From: Planctomycetota bacterium
Lineage (GTDB): Bacteria; Planctomycetota; UBA11346
Length of the DNA stretch: 6,925 nucleotides
Reading direction: 5' to 3'
Assembly: GCA_024641365.1 (NCBI GenBank)
Contig: JAHEDF010000200.1
Coordinates: 1-6,925 of the forward strand
Shown here: piece after piece, positions 1-5,073 of the stretch
Layout: each line of letters begins with the position of its first letter
How positions within the stretch are numbered: position 1 is the first letter of the stretch
Notes under the pieces: generated by a model
What the model saw: only the letters and a program-made list of their open reading frames with translations
What the model was told of the DNA's origin: nothing
The model's database searches: none
Position numbers and translations under genes: made by a program

Positions 1-176
1 TTAGTTTATATCTGGCATGTGTCGGCATGGCGTTGGCCTTAGTGGTCATAATTCGGCGTAAGCAGTCACCTGAACTTAGCGCCATAGGTCGTGATGTCCC
101 AGGAAGTTGCCACCAGCGTTTAAAGCCTGCGGCAGACCCTGTGCAGCAACAACCATCTAAACCCCATCACAGTTGA
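1..176 (+). CDS. C-terminal end of an unidentified membrane-anchored protein (5' partial)
   Basis: The frame starting at base 3 is open from the window edge to a TGA at 174-176, giving 57 visible residues. The first part is strongly hydrophobic (LYLACVGMALALVVII) and is followed at once by RRK. This is what a last transmembrane helix with a positively charged cytoplasmic flank looks like. The remaining 37 or so residues are a polar tail rich in proline, glutamine and histidine, without a recognisable motif. I do not recognise the family. The TGA lies inside the predicted -35 box of rplS, so the gene probably ends where the rplS promoter begins. It could also be a chance open frame, since only 57 codons are visible. 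The hydrophobic block followed by a basic cluster argues for a real gene. Confidence 0.5.
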   Translation, partial: SLYLACVGMALALVVIIRRKQSPELSAIGRDVPGSCHQRLKPAADPVQQQPSKPHHS

Positions 177-199
177 CAAAAGTGGGTCCGTTCTAACAT
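173..199 (+). promoter_or_regulatory. Sigma70-type promoter of rplS
   Basis: A perfect -35 hexamer TTGACA (173-178) is followed after 15 bases by TAACAT (194-199), a fair -10. The spacing is short but usable. The predicted transcription start is near 206, which gives a leader of about 34 bases before the rplS ATG. The -35 box overlaps the stop codon of the upstream frame. Confidence 0.5.
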
Positions 200-207
200 G
201 CGCCGCT

Positions 208-229
208 CCCGCTGGTAGCGGGTCAACCC
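208..229 (+). promoter_or_regulatory. Two competing hairpins in the rplS leader
   Basis: CCCGCT (208-213) and AGCGGG (217-222) form a perfect 6-bp stem with a three-base loop. The last three bases of that stem, GGG (220-222), can instead pair with CCC at 227-229 across UCAA. The two folds exclude each other and lie directly before the GAGG Shine-Dalgarno (231-234). Ribosomal protein operons often carry autoregulatory leaders, including known L19 leaders in other phyla. A regulatory role here is inference. Confidence 0.35.
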
Positions 230-239
230 TGAGGCCGTT

Positions 240-614
240 ATGGATCTGCTCGCTAAAGTCGCTCAAACATCTCTGCGCACCACCCCAATCGGTGATTTCA
301 AAGTCGGTGATACCGTCAATGTGCACACCAAAATTAAAGAAGGTGACAAAGAACGTATTCAAATTTTCAATGGCACCGTTATTGCACGCGGCAATGGCCA
401 TGGCGACATTAATGATTCATTTATTGTGCGCCGTATCGTTGCCGGTGAAGGCGTTGAACGTAATTTTCCTATTCACAGCCCACGCGTAGAAAAAGTAGAA
501 GTAGTTCGTCGTGGTTTAGTGCGCCGCAGTAAATTATATTATTTGCGCGATCGCGTTGGTAAGGCAACAAAAGTTAAAGAATTACTGAATTCCGAAACGA
601 CTGATAAACAGTAA
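240..614 (+). CDS. rplS: Large ribosomal subunit protein bL19
   Basis: The 124-residue product is bL19, a protein at the interface of the 30S and 50S subunits. The family signature runs through the whole chain: [19 protein letters not shown] near residues 23-41, FNGTVIARG, then SFIVRRI and the diagnostic [13 protein letters not shown] block near residues 70-82. The basic end [20 protein letters not shown] is the usual bL19 C-terminal tail. Length fits the family, which is mostly 110-130 residues. The ATG at 240 is preceded by GAGG (231-234) at a five-base spacing, and the N-terminus matches relatives without extension. The gene has its own promoter and a strong terminator, so it looks monocistronic. 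In many bacteria it follows rpsP and trmD, but the upstream partial gene here is not recognisably trmD. Identification is secure. Confidence 0.97.
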   Translation: MDLLAKVAQTSLRTTPIGDFKVGDTVNVHTKIKEGDKERIQIFNGTVIARGNGHGDINDSFIVRRIVAGEGVERNFPIHSPRVEKVEVVRRGLVRRSKLYYLRDRVGKATKVKELLNSETTDKQ

Positions 615-661
615 TTATTGATATCTTCCGTATCACATACGGGGATAAACAAAATCTTTGC

Positions 662-695
662 AAACGCCAAGTCAGATGACTTGGCGTTTTCTTTT
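662..695 (+). terminator. Intrinsic terminator after rplS
   Basis: A perfect 12-bp stem (662-673 with 678-689) closes an AGAT loop and runs into a T-rich tract (687-695, TTTTCTTTT). It begins 47 bases after the rplS stop. This is a textbook Rho-independent terminator and separates rplS from the receptor gene. Confidence 0.93.
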
Positions 696-729
696 GGCTA
701 CTAGCTGGGTGGAGGTCGTGTTCTAAATT

Positions 730-758
730 CTGACATCGTAGATTTATTGTGATAAGAT
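730..758 (+). promoter_or_regulatory. Extended -10 promoter of the TonB-dependent receptor
   Basis: CTGACA (730-735) is five of six to the -35 consensus. After a 17-base spacer comes TAAGAT (753-758), preceded by TGA, an extended -10 arrangement. Transcription would start near 765. A small dyad TTAT-TGTG-ATAA (744-755) overlaps the -10 and could be an operator half, though it is too short to assign. I do not see a convincing Fur box. A start near 765 lies after the possible TTG codon at 760, which favours the ATG at 820 as the true start of the receptor. Confidence 0.55.
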
Positions 759-793
759 TTTGCCCATATCTTGCTCTCAATGGTCTAAATTGT

Positions 794-810
794 TGGCACA
801 ACATGTGCCA
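794..810 (+). promoter_or_regulatory. 17-bp perfect dyad in the receptor leader
   Basis: TGGCACA (794-800) and TGTGCCA (804-810) are perfect inverted copies separated by ACA. The element ends nine bases before the ATG at 820. In RNA it would form a 7-bp hairpin with a three-base loop, in the place where a ribosome binding site is expected. In DNA it could be an operator. No good Shine-Dalgarno is visible around it. Confidence 0.4.
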
Positions 811-819
811 GTGCAGAGC

Positions 820-3090
820 ATGAAATCATTCTGCTCTGCCTTTACCTATTCCTCATATGTCCTCGCACCTACGTTGCTCAGCTTAGCGGTTGTGCATGGT
901 GAGGATGTAAAACCTCCTCAGGATACCACACCAACAACATTAGCGGTTTCAGCGACGCGCTTGTCGTCATCACCAGCTGAACAGCCGTATGCATTTTACC
1001 GATTGAATGAATTATCCCTTCAACATGCAACTGACCGCACGGCAGTAGAGGCTTTAAATTACACGCCAGGCGTTTTTGTTCAAAAGACGGCGGGCAATCA
1101 ATCTAGTCCGTATATTCGCGGATTAACTGGCGAGCAAACATTATTATTATTTGATGGGGTACGTTTAAGTAATGCATTATTTCGTCCGGGAGCGAATCAA
1201 TACTCGGCCTTAATTCCAGCTAGTAGTTTATCAGGCATTGATGTTATTCTTGGCTCATCAAGCACCGTTACGGGAAGCGATGGATTAACCGGCGCTCTTG
1301 ATTTTCGTTTAGCTAACGCCGGTAGAGATGTTAATGCAGCTGCCTCACCATGGGCAAGTGGTCGCGTTGGATCTGCAGATGGCTATCGCGTAGCGGCGGG
1401 TGTCGATGGTCGCGTTAGCAACTTTTTATATTCGTTCGATGCTGGTTTTGCTGAATATCATGACTTAATTGGCGGCAAAGACGCTGGTAATCATCTTTTT
1501 GGTTCGGCTGCAGGTCAGGATGATATTCCAAATTCGTCATTTAAAGAATATCATGTCGGTGCGCGCGTTGCCTATGTTGGTATTGAGAATAATCGCTTTG
1601 AATTAGCTGCAGGACAAACCGAACAATGGGATGCACCACGGCCAGACGGTTATTTTGAGAACAGTGGAAACACTGGTCGATTTACTCGTTATTATGACCC
1701 GCAGACTTTTACCTATGTGCATGCTCGCCATATATTCGGTGGCGCAGGCTCGCTGCCTCGTGTGCAAACGACGCTGTATTATCATTTGCAACAAGAAGAA
1801 CAATTTCGTGAAGATAATAATGGCGGACGTTATCGCCGCCGCGAATATCAAGATGGGATCAGTACGCTTGGACTTGATTTACAATTAACCAGTCATATTG
1901 ATCGCCATGAAATTACGTATGGTGGCACTGTTTATCAGGATGATATTTCTTCTGATTTTCAACGCTATCGTTCACCAGCAGCTGATTTAAATCCAGCAAA
2001 TGCAGTGCTAGATCAAACAGGTGCATTAAATCCAGGGACGACAACCGTGCCAGATGGTGCAACCTATATGGGTTACGGTGTTTTTGTACAAGATTTCTGG
2101 CGCATTAATGAACAGTGGGATATTCTGGGTGGTCTACGTTATAGTCGTTATGATTGGAACTTTGACGTCACAGCTGATCGTAATGGATACGCGTCAATTG
2201 GTCCAAAAACAATTGATGAATCAGCAGATAATGTAACAGGCAGTTTGCGCCTTGGTTTTGCTCCCATTAAACCAGTCTATACTTTCGCTGGTGTTTCTCA
2301 GGGTTTCCGTGCTCCTAACATTTCAAATCTGGCAGGTAGTCAGGATCGAGGCAGTGGTAGTTCAGGCAGTGGTACCGGGCCACAAATTGAGGGAAATCCT
2401 GCACTCGATCCCGAACAATCTTTAACATATGAAATTGGTGGGCGTCTAAATGTGGAACGCGATACCATCGCATTAACTGGTTTTTACACCACCATCAACG
2501 ATTATATTCAAGTTCAATATATTGATGTGAATAGCGATGGCATCATTGATAATACCGACCAAGCCAAAGTCGTGAATACCGAACAGGCACGTTTATGGGG
2601 CGCAGAATTTTCATTCGATTACGGTTTACCTGTTCACAATTGGTTGCCTGCAGGTGATCGTTTAGCATTAGTCCAAACAACCAACTGGGTAAATGGTAAA
2701 GTCGATGCTTATAATACGGTGACAAACCAAGTAGAAGAATTTAATTTATCCAAAGCGAATCGACTATTCGGCCAAGCTGGACTTCGTTATAATATGGTGA
2801 CTGGCTGGTGGGGTATGTTCCGTTCACGTTGGTCAGCAGCCTACGACAAAGTGGCTCCAGGTGATGATAGCGATACGCGTCATACCACATTTGGCGCTGT
2901 TGGCGAAACTCCAGGCGCTATGCCCGGTTATGCAGTGTTTGATTTAAAAGTTGGCTGGGTAAAAACGGGCGGAAAATATTGGGTCGATTTGGCCGTTGAG
3001 AATATTTTCAATACGACCTATCGCGAACCAGGTTCAGGCACAGATGGCAGCGGTATGAATCTCATCCTTGGGGCAGGGGCGCGTTTCTGA
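820..3090 (+). CDS. TonB-dependent outer-membrane receptor, haem-receptor-like sequence type
   Basis: This 756-residue protein is a TonB-gated active transporter of the outer membrane. Residues 1-27 form a signal peptide (MKS, then hydrophobic to AVVHG), followed by a TonB-box-like TLAVSATR near 40-47. The plug domain spans roughly 60-163, with TPGVFVQKTAG, YIRGL, LLFDGVRLSNALFRPGANQY and GSDGLTGALDF. The rest is a 22-strand-type barrel ending in phenylalanine, as outer-membrane proteins usually do. The plug wording resembles haem/haemoglobin receptors. FRAP (496-499) and NPAL (526-529) match their paired FRAP/NPNL boxes, yet no histidine lies between these, where haem receptors have one. That interval is instead rich in Gly and Ser. 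The substrate is therefore open: haem, another iron chelate or a cofactor. The frame extends back to TTG at 760, but the predicted promoter, the signal peptide and ATG favour 820. No ExbBD/TonB genes are nearby. Confidence 0.93.
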   Translation: MKSFCSAFTYSSYVLAPTLLSLAVVHGEDVKPPQDTTPTTLAVSATRLSSSPAEQPYAFYRLNELSLQHATDRTAVEALNYTPGVFVQKTAGNQSSPYIRGLTGEQTLLLFDGVRLSNALFRPGANQYSALIPASSLSGIDVILGSSSTVTGSDGLTGALDFRLANAGRDVNAAASPWASGRVGSADGYRVAAGVDGRVSNFLYSFDAGFAEYHDLIGGKDAGNHLFGSAAGQDDIPNSSFKEYHVGARVAYVGIENNRFELAAGQTEQWDAPRPDGYFENSGNTGRFTRYYDPQTFTYVHARHIFGGAGSLPRVQTTLYYHLQQEEQFREDNNGGRYRRREYQDGISTLGLDLQLTSHIDRHEITYGGTVYQDDISSDFQRYRSPAADLNPANAVLDQTGALNPGTTTVPDGATYMGYGVFVQDFWRINEQWDILGGLRYSRYDWNFDVTADRNGYASIGPKTIDESADNVTGSLRLGFAPIKPVYTFAGVSQGFRAPNISNLAGSQDRGSGSSGSGTGPQIEGNPALDPEQSLTYEIGGRLNVERDTIALTGFYTTINDYIQVQYIDVNSDGIIDNTDQAKVVNTEQARLWGAEFSFDYGLPVHNWLPAGDRLALVQTTNWVNGKVDAYNTVTNQVEEFNLSKANRLFGQAGLRYNMVTGWWGMFRSRWSAAYDKVAPGDDSDTRHTTFGAVGETPGAMPGYAVFDLKVGWVKTGGKYWVDLAVENIFNTTYREPGSGTDGSGMNLILGAGARF
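2524..2559 (+). other. Dockerin/EF-hand-like calcium loop within the receptor
   Basis: Receptor residues 569-580 read DVNSDGIIDNTD. This fits the twelve-residue calcium loop of dockerins and EF hands: acidic or amide side chains at positions 1, 3, 5, 9 and 12, and glycine at 6. It lies just before the barrel strand beginning NTEQARLWGAEF, so it is probably an extracellular loop or turn. Confidence 0.5.
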
Positions 3091-3135
3091 TCCATTATTT
3101 GTATAGAGCGCCGTGTAAAAACATGACTTTTAATC

Positions 3136-3181
3136 CGTAAATGAGTCCCTGTGAAAATCATTTTACAGGGACTCATTTATG
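3136..3181 (+). promoter_or_regulatory. Long hairpin enclosing the yraN ribosome binding site and start codon
   Basis: Bases 3139-3152 and 3165-3178 are perfect inverted copies (14 bp). The stem extends outward by three more pairs, CGT (3136-3138) with the yraN start codon ATG (3179-3181), one of them G-U. Inside, AAAA and TTTT add four more pairs after a bulged G. The 3' arm contains AGGGA (3167-3171), a good Shine-Dalgarno seven bases before the ATG. The hairpin could terminate receptor transcription, but neither strand has a T tract after it. It could equally hold back yraN translation. If yraN starts at ATG 3218, it is simply a receptor 3' end hairpin. Confidence 0.6.
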
Positions 3182-3604
3182 TGGTTGCAATTTAGCAGAA
3201 TTCCATCTGCTAGCAGCATGGCATTGTTTAGCAAAAGACGCCAACGAACCTCAGTGCAGGCACAGGGGGATGCGAGCGAAGAACGGATCTGTTGGTATTT
3301 ACGTTTTCGTGGCTGGCGTATTTGTGCACGTAATTGGATAGGCGGAAATGGAGAAATTGATATTGTAGCTAGTCGTTGGCGAACATTATTAATTGTTGAG
3401 GTGCGTCAGCGTAAAAATATTGAGACGGCACTCACATCTGTTGATCACGACAAAATAAAACATGTCATGTCGGCAGCACAGTCACTTATTCGCTTACATC
3501 GACTAGAACGTTACAAACTACGCTATGATGTTTTTGCTGTTGATGCAGCTGGAACTGTTGAACGGCGGAAAAACATTTTAAAGGTGGGGCATATCGGTTC
3601 ATGA
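3179..3604 (+). CDS. yraN: YraN/UPF0102 family putative endonuclease-fold protein
   Basis: The 141-residue product belongs to UPF0102, small proteins with a predicted PD-(D/E)xK nuclease fold and no firmly settled role. Visible family marks are GDASEE (30-35), the FRGWRICARNW segment (43-53), GEIDIVA (58-64) with Asp61, and IVEVRQR (72-78) with Glu74. Asp61, Glu74 and a basic residue would form the metal site. The basic position is Arg76 rather than Lys, as also in E. coli YraN. The C-terminal LRYDVFAV (115-122) is typical. ATG 3179 has an AGGGA Shine-Dalgarno but begins with a 13-residue extension. ATG 3218 (MALFSKRR) gives a length nearer relatives but lacks a Shine-Dalgarno, so the start is uncertain. 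The gene is commonly near rplS; here the receptor gene lies between them. Confidence 0.85.
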   Translation: MWLQFSRIPSASSMALFSKRRQRTSVQAQGDASEERICWYLRFRGWRICARNWIGGNGEIDIVASRWRTLLIVEVRQRKNIETALTSVDHDKIKHVMSAAQSLIRLHRLERYKLRYDVFAVDAAGTVERRKNILKVGHIGS

Positions 3605-3622
3605 CCGTAGTTTAGTATAGCG

Positions 3623-3657
3623 AGATGATTTTTGTCATTGTCTAGTCACAATCATCT
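3623..3657 (+). terminator. Possible weak terminator after yraN
   Basis: AGATGATT (3623-3630) and AATCATCT (3650-3657) form a perfect 8-bp stem, with ACA (3648-3650) able to extend it past bulged T residues. The loop is long, and only TATCTTT follows, not a real T tract. It starts 19 bases after the yraN stop, the right place for a terminator, but the stem is AT-rich and the call is tentative. Confidence 0.35.
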
Positions 3658-3671
3658 TATCTTTACATCAA

Positions 3672-3701
3672 TTGACTAACTATCAGAAGCCGAGCCATAA
3701 A
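3672..3701 (+). promoter_or_regulatory. Candidate promoter for a long corA leader
   Basis: TTGACT (3672-3677) is five of six to the -35 consensus. After 18 bases comes CATAAA (3696-3701), four of six to the -10. Transcription would start near 3708, leaving about 300 bases of untranslated leader before corA. No better promoter pair was found closer to the gene. Confidence 0.35.
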
Positions 3702-3718
3702 CCCAACGGAAGTAGGCG

Positions 3719-3805
3719 ATGACAGGGGCTACTTGGTTTGATCGAACGCCATTTCAAAGCCTAAAATGCCATTCGAACCCATTGGCAGTGGGTGATAGTG
3801 GGTGA
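3719..3805 (+). CDS. Possible 28-residue leader peptide upstream of corA
   Basis: An ATG at 3719 begins a 28-codon frame that ends at TGA 3803-3805. Its first residues are MTGATWFDRTPFQSL and its last are VGDSG, encoded by the tandem repeat. GGAAG (3708-3712) stands six bases before the ATG and could serve as a Shine-Dalgarno. The frame starts about a dozen bases after the predicted transcription start and ends inside the 5' half of the structured element. It contains two prolines but no run of a single regulatory amino acid. Open frames of this size arise by chance, and I do not recognise the peptide. Confidence 0.2.
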   Translation: MTGATWFDRTPFQSLKCHSNPLAVGDSG

Positions 3806-3871
3806 TAGTGGGCAAAAAAATAACTATAACCCGCCATTTTCATCTTGTTGATAATGAAATGCCCACTGCCA
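3783..3871 (+). ncRNA. Candidate structured leader RNA with three-way junction
   Basis: TGGCAGTGGG (3783-3792) is the perfect complement of CCCACTGCCA (3862-3871). Inside this closing stem, 3800-3809 pairs with 3823-3832 (nine of ten positions, 13-base loop). Bases 3835-3843 pair with 3854-3861 (eight pairs and a bulged T), and this helix abuts the closing stem with no linker. Together they make a three-way junction of 89 bases. TGGCA (3783-3787) can instead pair with the upstream TGCCA (3767-3771), an alternative that would open the junction. The pairings are directly visible. It matches no riboswitch class that I know. Confidence 0.4.
3787..3812 (+). repeat. 10-base tandem repeat, 2.6 copies, G-rich
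   Basis: AGTGGGTGAT is repeated twice exactly and followed by AGTGGG. The GGG tracts are seven bases apart, and with the preceding GG (3784-3785) they could form an imperfect G-quadruplex. Each copy is also complementary to downstream C-rich segments, so copy number would affect the RNA fold. Confidence 0.8.
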
Positions 3872-4014
3872 GCACAGTGTTGTCAGGCTAAATGCTAAAC
3901 GAAGTGAGTAGCAAATTGCTGCGAAGTTACTGCCCAGGCACCCACTTGCGTTATCGAAACGGATTGCGCAGCATATCACCTTCGTCTAGTACCCTAGCGT
4001 AGCGAGCGCATGCG

Positions 4015-4974
4015 ATGATCACGGTTTGGTTGCCAGCTGAGAAAGGATTGACTCGCCACGATGTGGTAGACGGAAAAATTCCTGATAATGTGGTTTGGAT
4101 TGATGCGGTAGAGGTCACGCGCGAAGAAGAACAATTAATTGAATCAAAATATGACATTGAAATGCCGACGCGTGCAGAAATGCAAGAGATTGAAGCGTCG
4201 AGTCGTTTATACCGTGAAGGTCAAGCCGTTTTCATGACCTCGACCATGTTAATTAAAACGGAAACAGAAAATCCAGAAACAACAGCTGTTACATTTATAT
4301 TAACAAATAAAGTATTAGTGACCTTACGTTATGCGGAGCCATGGTCTTTCCGCGTTTACACTAGTCGTTTAGCTAAATCTGGTCCAACGAACTCAGACTT
4401 AACCTTTATTGGTTTATTAGAAACAACCGTCGAACGTTTAGCCGACTTGTTAGAATTAATTAGTCTTGAACTAGAAAATATTTCCCAGCAAACCTTTAAA
4501 TTGCGGCAAGCCGGACGCGAACTCGACTTGCAGCGTGCCATTATCAAAATTGGTCGCTGTGGAAACATCGCGAGTAAAATTCGTGAAAGTTTGCTCGATA
4601 AAGGACGCATGGTTATTTTTACGGAACAAGCGGCAACTGAACAATTGTGCGCTGAAGGCCGTGCTCGGTTACATGCGGTTCATCGCGACGTGCAATCTTT
4701 AGCTGACCACGCAACTTACACTGCCGCTAAAATTAATTTCTTACTCGATGCGACGCTCGGATTGATTAACATTGAACAAAACAGAATAATTAAATTATTC
4801 TCAGTCGCAGCCGTCATATTCCTGCCACCGACCTTGGTGGCCAGTATATATGGTATGAACTATAAGTTATGGCCAGCAGACGATAATCCGTATGGTTTCG
4901 CGTTCGCGATTGGCATTATGGTTATTTCAGTTGGTTTGACCTTATGGTATTTCCGTCGCCAACGCTGGTTGTAA
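4015..4974 (+). CDS. corA: CorA-type magnesium/cobalt channel
   Basis: The 319-residue product is an inner-membrane CorA channel, a homopentamer that admits Mg2+ and also Co2+ and Ni2+. The cytoplasmic N-terminal domain (about 1-240) contains VVWIDAVEV and the long stalk helix. The most diagnostic part is the block INIEQNRIIKLFSVAAVIFL followed by PPTLVASIYGMN, almost identical to E. coli CorA. The selectivity motif GMN is at 280-282, between two membrane helices. The second helix is GFAFAIGIMVISVGLTLWYF, and the chain ends in the basic RRQRWL. The periplasmic loop YKLWPADDNPY carries acidic residues, as usual. Length equals the E. coli type (316). A stop at 4000 in frame makes ATG 4015 the only reasonable start, although no Shine-Dalgarno precedes it. 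An ATG at 4010 opens a two-codon frame whose TGA overlaps the corA ATG. Confidence 0.95.
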   Translation: MITVWLPAEKGLTRHDVVDGKIPDNVVWIDAVEVTREEEQLIESKYDIEMPTRAEMQEIEASSRLYREGQAVFMTSTMLIKTETENPETTAVTFILTNKVLVTLRYAEPWSFRVYTSRLAKSGPTNSDLTFIGLLETTVERLADLLELISLELENISQQTFKLRQAGRELDLQRAIIKIGRCGNIASKIRESLLDKGRMVIFTEQAATEQLCAEGRARLHAVHRDVQSLADHATYTAAKINFLLDATLGLINIEQNRIIKLFSVAAVIFLPPTLVASIYGMNYKLWPADDNPYGFAFAIGIMVISVGLTLWYFRRQRWL

Positions 4975-5010
4975 TTGTTTCATATTAAAATCCGGCGCGT
5001 GTAGGCCTTT

Positions 5011-5019
5011 TGCTATAAA
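5011..5019 (+). promoter_or_regulatory. Extended -10 promoter before the phosphatase gene
   Basis: TGC is followed by TATAAA (5014-5019), a good extended -10 element without a recognisable -35 box at 16-18 bases. Transcription would start near 5026, leaving a leader of about 27 bases. It implies that the phosphatase and murD can be expressed apart from corA. No clear terminator lies in the 78 bases after corA, so read-through is also possible. Confidence 0.4.
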
Positions 5020-5041
5020 ACTAGACAGCGGCAAACGCATC

Positions 5042-5073
5042 TAAGGATATTCATGGCACAAAGGAAACATATG
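5042..5073 (+). promoter_or_regulatory. Two ribosome binding site and ATG pairs at the phosphatase start
   Basis: TAAGGA (5042-5047) precedes ATG 5053 by five bases, and AAGGA (5061-5065) precedes ATG 5071 by five bases. The two starts are in frame and differ by six residues (MAQRKH). Both give a functional-looking signal peptide, the longer with a more basic N-region. Confidence 0.6.

Larger units (their letters stand above)
3605..4014 (+). other. Gene-free region between yraN and corA
   Basis: No convincing protein gene lies in these 410 bases on either strand. They hold a weak terminator-like hairpin, a promoter-like pair, one possible 28-codon ORF, a 10-base tandem repeat and several complementary segments, listed separately. 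The last 60 or so bases before corA show no Shine-Dalgarno, only a CGCATGCG palindrome (4007-4014). I see no tRNA, known riboswitch consensus or transposon end. Confidence 0.7.

Noticed and set aside
793..809. Sigma54-type promoter (TGGCAC with GC twelve bases on) placing transcription start at the receptor ATG
   Set aside because: The -12 half reads GTGC instead of TTGC, and the match follows automatically from the dyad symmetry. A good sigma70 pair lies just upstream.
760..819. TTG start at 760 that would lengthen the receptor by 20 residues
   Set aside because: The predicted transcription start (about 765) is downstream of it, the extra residues do not belong to a signal peptide, and ATG 820 begins a normal one.
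3141..3341. 66-residue frame starting within the yraN hairpin
   Set aside because: It overlaps yraN in another frame and lacks any motif. The yraN frame carries clear family signatures.
3714..3753. GGCGATG resembling the start of a fluoride (crcB) riboswitch
   Set aside because: The remaining conserved parts, including the CTGATG and CTAC segment, are missing, and the downstream gene is corA, not a fluoride exporter.
3763..3787. T-loop-like GGGTTCGAAT on the - strand suggesting a tRNA
   Set aside because: The flanking five-base arms do not pair as a T-stem, and no acceptor, anticodon or D arm is found around it.
3787..3812. CRISPR-like or other phage-derived repeat array
   Set aside because: The unit is only 10 bases and directly tandem, without spacers.
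3605..4014. Known magnesium riboswitch (M-box) upstream of corA
   Set aside because: I could not find the conserved M-box core segments. A covariance search would be decisive.
4982..5011. Terminator between corA and the phosphatase gene (GGC and GCC before TTTT)
   Set aside because: Only three G-C pairs are possible and the flanking A and T runs do not align with them.
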